Positions 32,485 through 42,200 of a stretch of DNA of 64,000 bases are shown one piece after another (position 1 is the stretch's first letter; each line of letters begins with the position of its first letter). Source of the stretch: Nematopogon swammerdamellus (lineage: Eukaryota; Arthropoda; Insecta; Lepidoptera; Adelidae); NCBI GenBank assembly GCA_946902875.1, contig OX336340.1, positions 12,725,566-12,789,565 on the forward strand, given 5' to 3'. The notes beneath the pieces are model-generated. The model saw only the letters and a list, made by a program, of their open reading frames with translations, searched no databases and was not told the DNA's origin. The translations under genes and the position numbers were made by a program.

Positions 32485-34868
32485 TTAGTCAATATTAAGA
32501 GTTACTGGTTTATCCTTAAGAAATTCGTCTGTTGAGTAATACGGCCTATTCAAGAGATATTGCTTTAGTTTTCCATCAAATACAGTAATACTAACACTAT
32601 TTTTAATTTCACTGCTTAGATGATTATACAATTTTATGCCTGTGTATAGTCGACTGTTACGAAACACCTCATAATTAGGATCTGGCAGATTTATATTTTC
32701 ACTATTCCTAAGCGGATAATTGTTTGTTTCCTTTATTTTTATATGTGCATTTAAATTCCTGAATATGTCGGTGCACACTAGGTGTATGTACAAATTAATT
32801 ACTGTTAAAATTTCATACTTAATAAATAATGGCTTGCAATGTTCGATTTGCTTAACTTTTGCTATTATTCGAATTGCTTTCTTTTGCATTTTAAGAATGT
32901 CAGTAATGTTTGTGCTACTCCCCCACATTTCGAGGCCATATCTCATTTTACTCTCAAAGTATGCGAAATAGACAATTTTTAGAGTTTGTGTACTTGCGAT
33001 TTTTTTTAACGATTTCAGAGCATAGCAGGCACTAGCTAACTTGTTCCGTAGGTGTGCAATATGGTCAAACCATTTTAAGTAACAGTCTAGGTGGACTCCC
33101 AAAAAGTTTACTGTATCGGCTTTTTTTATGTCAAGATTAAAATCCGGGATACTTGTATGTCCACTTCTTTTAAATGTTAAGTATGAAGTTTTGTCCATGT
33201 TCATTTTTAAACCATTTGCATTGAACCAAGACCTTAATTCTTGTAGGCAAGTCCTTAATCCTATATTTAGTTCTTTAAATGACTTAGCTTCAACTACTGC
33301 GCTAGTATCGTCAGCAAAAAGAATCACATGTCCTGACGTTATGTTGCATACAAGATCATTTACAAAAATTATATATAATAGCGGAGACAGTACCGACCCT
33401 TGAGGTACTCCATTTTCTATAAGTATTTCTTTAGATTTTGTAACATTTTCCAAACCATATTTATCTATAGATTTAAGCTCGACGTATTGTGTGCGATTTT
33501 TTAAGTAAGATTTAAATAAATCGTGAGCAATGCCTCTTACACCGTAATGATAAAGCTTGTCTAGGAGTATTTTGTGGCTAACACAATCGAAAGCTTTACT
33601 AAGATCGCAGAAAATGGCGGCGCATTTAGTTTTTTTATTTAATAATTTTAATAATTTAGTAATGATATCTTTAATTGCTGTCTGAGTGTTCATTTTAGGT
33701 CTAAAGCCATATTGCTGAGATGTTAAAAATTTATTATTTTCCATGTGCTCGTATAATCTCTTGGCAATTATTTTCTCTAATATCTTTGAAATAATCGGAA
33801 GTAAGGAAATGGGCCTATAATTTGATAGTACAGTTTTGCAACCTTTTTTGTAAAGCGGTATTACTTTCGCCTTTTTGAAGTGACTTGGAAATATGCCGAT
33901 ACTCAGACATGAGTTGAATATATTACAGAGGGGGTCTGCTAAAATGTCAATGTTATCTTTTATCAGAGTCGTATTTATCTCGTCAGCACCGTATGAATTA
34001 GAATTCTTAATGTTTTTCACTATTTTTGTTATTTCATATGTATTAGTTAACCTCAAAAACATTGAATTACAATTTTGTATGTTGATTTTTTTTAGATTTG
34101 TTATATAATCGTTTTCACTTGTGTTACCAGTTTTAATATTTTTACCGACACTAACGAAAAAGTCATTAAACCCCTCGCTTATATCTTGGAGATTATTTCT
34201 TATTTTATTATCTATATTTATTATCCAACATGAATCAGAGTCTCGTTTTATTTTGCCTGTATCTGTCTTTATTAATTCCCATGTAGCTTTTGCTGTGTTT
34301 TTGGAGTTGTTTATATATCGGCGTGCATGTACTTTCTTGGCTGTAGTTATTACTTTCTTAAACGTTTTATTGTAGGCTTTATAATATTCCTTTAAATTTG
34401 GGTCATCGGATTTTCTTTTTTGTTTAAGGAGTTTCCTTTTCTTTTTGCATGATACTCTTATACCTTTGGTAATCCATTTATCCGTCTTTTTTGATATTTT
34501 TAATTTCCTTAGTGGGATTACTTTGTTTAGAATTTCATGAAGGTGTGAGTAGAATATATTAATTTTTCCTTCACAATCCTGATTATCTTTCATTTTAGAC
34601 CAATTTACATTTCGAAGTGCTTCTTTAAAGTTCAATAGGTTTTCTTTTGTGTAGCAGCGTGTTATTATAGTTCTTGTTCTTTGTTGATTATTTAAGTGTT
34701 TAATATTATTGATAGAAATAACTTTAGCGTCGTGGTCTGATATTGAGCAAGGAATATTTTTGGCATCATGATCAAAGTTGATTTTAGTAAGAATATTGTC
34801 TAGCGTTGAATGTGTTTTTTCCGTTATTCGGGTCGGGCTCTTAATTGAAACTTTAATGTTGTGTTCTC
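32485..34868 (-). CDS. CR1-type ORF2, reverse transcriptase part (intact 716-codon frame from 34635)
   Basis: Continues ORF2 after the frameshift; 34868-34636 is in the same frame as the long 34635-32485 reading frame. It holds the full fingers-palm-thumb set: ADEINTTLIKDN, VIPLYKKG..SNYRPISLLP, QYGFRPKMNTQTA, the first catalytic Asp in FCDLSKAFDCVSH, GVPQGSVLSPLLYIIFVNDL, and the FADDTSAVV box holding the other two Asp. KMNMDKTSYLTF and FLGVHLD follow, then a C-terminal domain ending KDKPVTLNID. No stop breaks the polymerase, so its chemistry could be intact, but ORF2 as a whole is split by the 5-bp duplication. Confidence 0.9.
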
Positions 34869-35372
34869 TTAATAATTGGGTAAATATTTTTGTATTTTTG
34901 TTCTTTCTTTCTTGTAAATTGATGTTGAGTTGAAGTCCCCTAATATAATTATTTGTTTTTTTATTTTGTTTAGCAGATTGTCCAAGTTATTAAAAAATAT
35001 ATTTATATCAGATTTAGGAGTGCGATAAATAACTATAATGTTTATATAACGATTATTAAGTAATTGTAGTTTAATTGCACATATTTCAAGCGTTTTTTCG
35101 ATATAAAATTCTGATACATTTAAAATTTCGGATTTGTTACACCAAATCTCATCGACAAAGATAATCGTTCCTCCTCCCTTATTATTTTTCCGTGAGCTTT
35201 CTGTTATAATCCTATATCCTGGGAGGTTAATGCTTTCGTACTCTAATGGTTCAAGCCAAGATTCGGTAATACATAGAACGTTTGGTTTCACTTCAATATC
35301 ACATTCTAGAAATGATTCAAAATGTAGTAATTTATTCCTAATGCTACATATGTTTAAATGCAATACCTTCAA
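34869..35372 (-). pseudogene. CR1-type ORF2, endonuclease part (frameshifted)
   Basis: This is the APE-type endonuclease that nicks the target. LHLNICSIRNKLLHFESFL opens the domain. CITESWLEP, GGGTIIFVD and IYRTPKSDI follow, then IIILGDFN. Directly after GDFN the bases TCAAC are repeated, shifting the frame and ending it at 34869. In the restored frame the SDHD motif (ISDHDAKVIS) is present further on, so the catalytic set looks complete apart from the duplication. No ATG opens this frame; ORF1 stops 15 bp upstream, which suggests reinitiation or an unseen start. Confidence 0.85.
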
Positions 35373-35386
35373 GCAATCTTTCGTTA

Positions 35387-37204
35387 TTAACTTGGCAGGC
35401 TTGATCGGTAGCGTTGGCGAAAAGGATAATTTTTTTCGTTGTTACATCCGTTCATATTATTATAATAGTTTTCACATATGATTTTTAGTGCACCGTTCAT
35501 CATTCCTGCAATCTTATATTTTCCGCTTATGCTTAGTTTCCTTCCATTAGTCTTATAATCACTTATGTTTAAATTATTATTTAAAGATAGAATATGTACA
35601 TTTGTATGCTGATTAAAGGTTCTGACGATTTCTTCATTAAGATTATATATAAAGCTATTGTAATCGGAAAAGTGTCCTTCAGCACTGTGAGGCATCGTGC
35701 ATAAAATAACGTTTGTGTTTGATAGTTTTTGAATTGATGATTTCATTACACTTATCACACTTTCTATTGTGTTTACACCACAATCACTGGAGCCGCTCAT
35801 AATGATGACGCAGTCTTTTTTCGTGAAACCTAAAGTTTTTTTATCTATTTGGTCTAGTACACGTTCGGTGCTTCCTGAGTGGATGATGTCCGCCATTATC
35901 TCATAATCTCCTCTTCGTTTCTTTGATAGTATGTATGGGATTTCTGTTGCATGAAAGTCTGAAAGTATTAGAAGTTGGGGTTTCGATATTTCATTTTCGG
36001 TGTTTACACTTTGGTTAATCGGTATGCATTGTGATGCTGATTTCTTGTAAGGGTTTTCCGATGAAGCTATTTCTATGGTGTTCGTTTTTTGGGTCTTTGT
36101 TTTATTTTTATGTTTATGTGCTGCTGTCGGTTTGGGTGATCCATTTTCCTCATTCGGCTGCGGATGTATTGAATATACATTGATTATACCTGAGGAAGAG
36201 ACGGCTGTTATATTCTCGCGGGAGTTGGTCAGTGTATTCGCAGATCTTGTACTTGTGATGGCCTTTTCGTTTTGTTCCTTAGAAATATTGTTTTTTACCT
36301 ATGTGTCTTTTATTCTATGTTTTGTTGTTGGAATGGATTTAATTTTTTTGTTCTTTGCATGATGAGATAGAGTTATGGATGATTTTGTGGTATGTGGTGA
36401 AGTTCCGACAGTCGTATTCATAGTAGTTAATGTTTGTGTTGCTTGGTTCGACCGGCGTATCAAGGCATTTTTTTCTTGAGTTTGGTTTTTTAGGTATTCA
36501 TTTATTCGTTCTGTGTTGCATAACTTCATTAGATTTAAGACTTTCTGTATATTTTTCTTCTTTGTGCAGTCTTCTAATTGAATTTTTAGTTTCTTATTAT
36601 TATTAATGACATTAATGCATGTTCTTTTTAGTTTTGTGATATGTCTCCTTTGATTTTCCATTTTTTTGTGTAGAATTTGGATTTCAGTTTGATCTTTTTG
36701 TTGCGGTAAAGGATCGTAGATTGGCTTTTTGTTTCTTGCGTCAGTGTACATACTTTGTAAAAGAAGATGTTCCTTTTCCAGGTTTACAAGTTTTAATTTT
36801 AGAGGTGTGATCATATGTATTGCATTACTTTCAAATTCTTCAAATTCTGTTTTTTGTGTATTTATTTCTTTTTGATGGGTTGTCAGTTGATCAGAGAGGT
36901 CTGCATTTTCTATTTGAAGTTCTGCCAGTTCATTTTTTAATTGTTGGTTTTTTTCACAAAGTTTTTTGAATTCCATACTGTTTTCTTCTTGTTCTGTTAT
37001 TAAGGTTGTAATGAGGCTTTCCTTTTCTTCCAAAGTTTTGTTTTTCTGTTTTAACGCTGCTTCAATTTCTGTTATTCTTTCTTGCATTTTTAAGTCAGAG
37101 TATAATTCTAGTTTAGTTTTTAGGTCCTCAATGGTGGTTTCCTTTGCTTGGAGTGTGAACACTGAGTGGCGAACACTTTTAAAACAACACAAAGTGGCGA
37201 ACAC
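35387..37204 (-). pseudogene. CR1-type ORF1: coiled coil plus esterase-like domain, one in-frame stop
   Basis: ORF1 proteins of non-LTR elements bind element RNA and act as chaperones. The N-terminal third (about residues 10-180) is a long heptad-rich coiled coil of E/K/L residues. A linker rich in K, T and N follows. The C-terminal third contains LLILSDFHATEIPYI, CVIIMSGSSDCGVN and ILCTMPHSAEGHFSDYNSFI. This resembles the SGNH/esterase-like domain known from CR1-family ORF1. One TAG at 36299-36301 interrupts the frame; on both sides it is the same frame (the downstream start at 35896 is exactly 134 codons on), so a single base change separates it from a product of about 600 residues. The real start is unclear because the left edge seems truncated. 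Confidence 0.82.
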
Positions 37205-37496
37205 TTTTAAAACGTTGACATAAACATTTCAGTTACACAAACATATTTACTTTGTGAAATAAAAAAAAACTACTACACAAAATGTAACACAGTCTAACAG
37301 CGCCTAATATTATTTTAATACCATAGATAAGAATTTCCTTTCGAAATAGAGAATGAATCGAGGAATGAGTGTGCTTACAAACCACACAAATTAGGCTAAC
37401 CGGACATAGCTCATTCATTATGATGGAGACAGATGCAGCTAAATTAATGAAGCCTGACGAGTATTTCTGTTGTTTTTTTATGGAACTTGACAAGGT
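37205..37496. other. No gene seen (flank of the CR1 element)
   Basis: AT-rich; a direct duplication of AGTGGCGAACACTTTTAAAA spans 37167-37213. Confidence 0.4.
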
Positions 37497-37745
37497 TGGC
37501 TACAGCACCTACTACACCCGTGATGTCAGCATATAGCATCTTGGTGAACTAGGTACCATGCCAGTGCTTTGGTCGTGCCAGCTATACTGGAGAGTTCAGT
37601 TCAGAAAATACTAACTATTTACGTAGCCGCTACGACCAACTTTTCATTTACCGCGGTGGTAACAAGTTAACAACGAGGCCGGGTTAAACACTACCATCTA
37701 GCCTCGACCATTGCAATGTAAAGGGAAGGGGATCTACAGTTTTAA
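37497..37745 (-). mobile_element. SINE, family 1 (5'-truncated copy)
   Basis: Contains CACCTACTACACCCGTGATG, CCAGTGCTTTGGTCGTGCC and ACTATTTACGTAGCCGCTAC. Homologous to 5475-5720 and to the reverse of 57800-58045. Confidence 0.7.
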
Positions 37746-38840
37746 ATCGAATACAAACCACGTTTATGTTCCCAATTTGTTATTGCTTGATGTGTCAAAT
37801 AAAAAACTTTGCAAGATTTGCCGAGTGTCAACACTACGCGCTGCTCGCGTAGTGAGGTAATATGTGCAATTCTCTAGTGATTCTGCATAATATTGAGCAA
37901 TGTGTTATAGCATGCTATAATTTTTGCAATAAAATCTAAATTGCGGTTGTAGTAAATTTTGCTAATATTGGCATTAATATGATCACTTAGTGCCCTTTGT
38001 AATAAATAAATACCTAATACTTAATCACTAATAATGTTATGTATGAGACATGTATGTTTCCTTACTCGCACGCGTTATTGCTAAGCGGACCCGAAAGGTC
38101 CCAGGCGGCTCGCACGAGGATCCGCTTTGTCTCCGTAATAATAAGTGCAATTAAGTGCAGGAAGTGATGACGCCGCGCACTAGTTCGTGCATCTGCATGA
38201 ACATTGACGCAGAGCGAGCGAGGCGATCTGACGCAACGTCCCGGCTGCGGTGCGGTACCTCTAATCATACCGGCCCTTAATTAATGCATCCCCGCACCTT
38301 CCTCCCCTTCCCACCCCCGCTGAACTGCGGGCTGCATCTGTACACCGTGCAAACTTGCAATCCAGCTCAGTTCAATCGCAAAATCGTTTGACAAAAGAAG
38401 AAACGGAATCTGTATCAGTTAAAATGCTATATCACTTGAGTATACATAATAATGTACTGACAAGTTGTCTTCTATTTCTCCGAATTAACGTTGTTGGTGC
38501 GATTCACTTTTTCCAATAGCATTGTTGCAGAGGCGTCGCTCGTCTATTGATCCGCCTGCACTAGGCCGGAACAATGGGTACGCGTGCCTAATTCGCGTCG
38601 ATCTGTGTTATCTCGTAGCCGAGCCGATTGCCATTCTAGTTCGGCGACAGGAGAAATCGTCCGAGACGATTGTTCTCGCCGCAAAGCGTACTTACTCGTA
38701 CATATAGGATATCGTGTCCGAAAACAGTTTTCGGAGAATTGTCGCTTTCGCTATTTGAAATGTGGAGCGCGCCATCTCCAGGGTGGTCGGTTTTACTTTC
38801 GAAGCTCTCGACAACTGCTTGTCGGCCTGCTGTTAGGCCC
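37746..38840. other. No gene assigned; GC-richer block 38060-38340
   Basis: CpG-rich words and GACGCCGCGCACTAG-type sequence resemble the other GC islands. No splice-flanked exon is seen. Confidence 0.3.
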
Positions 38841-38841
38841 A

Positions 38842-38964
38842 CTTGCACCAACACAAATTTAATATATAAACCAGTTTAACTCGTTAAACTAGCACCCGTT
38901 GTATGTGTGAACCGCGTTTAAATCCATAACTCGCTACTTAACTTTAAACTCGTGTTGGTGCAAG
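38842..38964. mobile_element. Small MITE with 13-bp perfect TIRs
   Basis: CTTGCACCAACAC at the left and GTGTTGGTGCAAG at the right; the interior is rich in TTTAACTCGTTAAAC-type palindromes. Confidence 0.65.
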
Positions 38965-39052
38965 ACGCGCAATGTCATATCATGTCACACTACGAACTTG
39001 TGTGTTGTATACATGTAACAAAACCACCGTCGTCGCTTGTGATGTAACTTTT

Positions 39053-39290
39053 TAGGGTTCCGTATCCGGTACGGGACCCTATTACTAAGCCTACGCCGTC
39101 TGTCTGTCCGTCCGTCCGTCCGTCTGTCTGTCCGAAGGCTGTATCGCTTGAACCATGTAGGTGTATGCCAAATATATCAGTAATAAAAAATACCTAGTTG
39201 CAATAGTTTAGGTTCAAAGGTTTAGGAGGTGGAATTTTTTTCCCAAGGGCAAATTTGTATTGATAACTATGACATTAAGTGTGGTGGCTC
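39053..39290 (+). repeat. Dispersed (GTCC)n repeat, copy 2
   Basis: GGGTTCCGTATCCGGTACGG, CCTATTACTAAGCCTACGCC, (GTCC)n and GGCTGTATCGCTTGAACC. Confidence 0.8.
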
Positions 39291-40419
39291 TAATAATTTG
39301 GCCACCCACTGTACCCCTAGTCATCGTTTCACATTGTTTATCTATATAACTTTTTCAGTATAGAGTAGGGTCAATCCCAAAAATCTATTCACGGCGCTGG
39401 GAAATGGGAACCAATAGAGTCAGAGGAGTCGAAAGAGAGCTCCCGGGTCGATTTGCGATAATAGCGATATTTTTCCTACTACCTACTAAATTTAATTCTA
39501 TATCTAGTTCATGCATGCGTTTGACATTGACTATTACACTAGTGTTATCGGCAAAAAGTATTAAAACACCACATAGTATCTCAATTAATACTTTACTTCC
39601 TTAATGAAAAACAAAAAATAATAAACTATAGATGCTAGGTTATGAATACTGGTCCATGTCTGTCGTAAGGAACTTCATAGTTATCTTGCAGTAGTCGAGC
39701 GAGATCTACCGAGGCTAATGAAGTGGACGAACTCTAGGTCTAGGTGATAACTTCAATTTGTGAAGTGATGCCGAGTGCTCCTGAGATAATAATAGTGTAA
39801 ATAATTAACTGTCTAATTTGCATAAAACATATCGAGCGCAGACTCAGCCGAAGGTAAGTGCTCCAATAAGCAAAGCAAACAATGTTGCGTAAGGCCAGAA
39901 GTGTTCATATTTGCGTATAAGAAAAATGATTGTGACAGAAGCGGAGGCCCGAGGCACGCCACACCGTTGCTGTTAGCGGCCGCGGCGACGACTCGCTGAC
40001 CGATATGACACGCCGCGCGCGGTAATCGTCCTTGAACTAAATTGTAGTGAAGCTAATAACGTAGCATGTCAATGCGAATGCCTGGGCCATCGGCACCCAT
40101 CACCGTCTACAGCTCGTCCGTAGTGTCCACAGGGAAATAAATCATAGGAGACGACGTAACTGATTGTAGCTGTGCGGTGCGGTGGCGGAGGCGCGGCGCG
40201 GTGGCGCGCGGCGGTGGCCGGTCGGTCCGCATGAGAACCTTGTAGCACGTCGTCAGCTAGCTAAGTCACCGGTGCCGGCACGCAGCGCTGCTGGTCAGGG
40301 TTGTCGGGTGCTGCTGCGCTGCAGTATCACTGCATCATCGTGTCGTTCTATGTACCTAATGCTATTTATCTTAATCGCTGGAGAAAAATATTGCTCTACA
40401 TTTCCATGCCACTTCACCA
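39291..40419. other. No gene assigned; GC-rich island 40165-40235
   Basis: 39440-39600 is AT-rich; a block like ATTACACTAGTGTTATCGGC resembles RT debris of the CR1 type (FADDT region on the opposite strand) but is too short to call. The island carries GGCGGAGGCGCGGCGCGG. Confidence 0.3.
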
Positions 40420-40423
40420 TTAA

Positions 40424-41418
40424 CCCTGCAGCGGTCGCACGCGGAATGTCATTCCGCACATTTATATTTTACGTAATATCTCTTTTATTTTCGTGGTCAT
40501 GGCGCCCGCGCTTCTGTTACCTTCCTCCTTCGGGGTGATGTTTGAATCAGTCTAGTCAGTCTCACGCCAGTGTTACCCTGGGAGGCACCCGAGCTGCTTG
40601 CGGAATCTCATTCCGCGCGCGACCCTTTGTGTTTTGGCCTGCGGAACGTAGTTCCGCGCGCGTGTCTTATGTTATTCAAAAGCGAAGCAATATTCATGCA
40701 TAAAACTATCACTATTTCTTTAGTAAGGAAATCCCATACACGCATGTTAATTTGTCTTGAACATGCCAACTCAATGAACTGAACAGACTTCAAGAGCAAG
40801 GTGATAAAATATATAAGTAAAATTTTATACCTGTTCTGTTTCCGTAAGCTCTTACGAGCATTTTCCAGAAACTTTTCCATTTCTGATTTCTTTCTAAACG
40901 TATTACAAAAAATAGCCTTCTATTTTCTAAATAGGTAACTGAGGTAGAGATACCGATACTAAGTCCTAATTGGCTCTCTAGATATAATGAACATGGTTTG
41001 GTATAAGCACAAATTTGGCCCCTTCGTAGTATAACATCATTTTTTTTTGTTTTCGCTAAAATATTCTATTTCTATATTTTGTAGTTAGTTGAGTAGGAAT
41101 AACATTACATTTAGAAACATGAATCTGATAGAATATATTGACTGATTTAATTTTATTGATCTCAGGAAATGTGTAACTTAGAATTGGTGTTTTTTTAGTT
41201 TATTTTTCAAGTTATCGTAGTCCATACACCAGAGTACATATTAATGATTATTTTATGTTAAATAATAGGTTAATAAATACTCTTTATGATGAATTATGGT
41301 GTAGTCTATTAAACCCCAAATTTAAAATAATAAATAACATAAACTAACAGAAAACGCGGTTGCGGAACGTCTTTCCGCGTGCGACCGTTGTTGTGATTTT
41401 TTAGCGACCGCTGCTGGG
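40424..41418. mobile_element. TTAA-flanked piggyBac-like element with subterminal palindromes
   Basis: TTAA at 40420-40423 and 41419-41422 flanks the TIRs CCCTGCAGCGGTCGC and CCCAGCAGCGGTCGC. The CCC start and TTAA target fit piggyBac. A palindromic motif GCGGAA-n6-TTCCGC (with variants) occurs near 40442, 40600, 40643 and 41361, mostly followed by GCGCGACC. A minus-strand frame (40880-40608) has VQFIELACSRQINMRVWDF and TKEIVIVLCMN, faintly like the N-terminal part of piggyBac transposases; that is tentative. Confidence 0.78.
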
Positions 41419-41579
41419 TTAAGAACACAGTATATTATTATCACGTTCAAATTCAATAAGCAGGCAGCCTTTTAAGTCATGTCGTTTGCAAACCTCCCGC
41501 GATTATAAAAAAAACTAACATAAAATATTAGTTTTTTAACATAAAAAAACTAATATTTTAAACTTTTTTGAATTTATAA

Positions 41580-42200
41580 GCCGAAAACAAAAGAACGGTT
41601 TTTGATTGACCAAACCGTTTTATTACAACGTCTGGTCAAATTTGATAAGTCTATTGTAAAAATGGAGATCTCAAAGGAACATTTACGTGCGATGATTTTC
41701 TATAACTTCGAAGAGGATTAAAGCGACTTCAATGCTTCGAGGAGCTGACTTCTGTTTTTAGTAATAATAAAGCACCGTGCCTTAGAATTTGGAACGCGGG
41801 TATTTCTTCGATCATCGTCTACAGGGTATTTAAAATTTAAACTTGGGAAATCCAGTCTCAGGGGCAAACCACGTGAAGGTCGTCTAAAATCCGCCATGAA
41901 TCAAGAAAATATATCGACGCTGTGAGGCGGCAGTTGATCGTTGAAGATCGTCATGTGGCATACCGTGAGATTGAACCATCAGAACACACCACACACCAGA
42001 AGAAGCGGTTGACGTATTCAAATTGGCTATTTTGGCAACTCCATCTTCGGAGTGGAATAAGTGTTTCCAAAACGTTTCGAGCGAATCGAAAAGTGTATCA
42101 AATATCGCGGCGAGTTCTTTGAAAAACAATAAATGGCATTTCAGCTTTACATTGTTTCTGGGTTTTTCAGGCGACATGATTTAAAAGGCAGCCCTCGGTA
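41580..42200 (+). pseudogene. mariner transposase, internally deleted and broken
   Basis: From 41661, MEISKEHLRAMIFYNFEED is the N-terminal helix-turn-helix start of a mariner transposase. After stops and shifts, ENIDAVRRQLIVEDRHVAYREIE can be read across 41900-41975 (split here by frameshifts), the second DNA-binding helix region. The end, ERIEKCIKYRGEFFEKQ at 42075-42130, is the usual mariner C terminus. The catalytic DDD region between is missing, so this is a deletion derivative of about 0.6 kb. TIRs were not resolved. Confidence 0.72.

Larger units (their letters stand above)
31894..37180 (-). mobile_element. CR1-type non-LTR retrotransposon, nearly intact
   Basis: Order on the minus strand: ORF1 (37204 to 35387), ORF2 (35372 to 32485), an AT-rich 3' UTR of about 580 bp, then a 13-nt A-tail (31906-31894). 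The coding part has only two visible lesions: one stop in ORF1 and one 5-bp duplication in ORF2. Codons are AT-rich. The 5' end near 37180 is fuzzy, with a duplicated GGCGAACACTTTTAAAAC just outside, so 5' truncation is likely. Confidence 0.92.

Noticed and set aside
35134..35481. Plus-strand frames over the CR1 element
   Set aside because: Antisense shadows of ORF1/ORF2, which carry recognisable domains on the minus strand.
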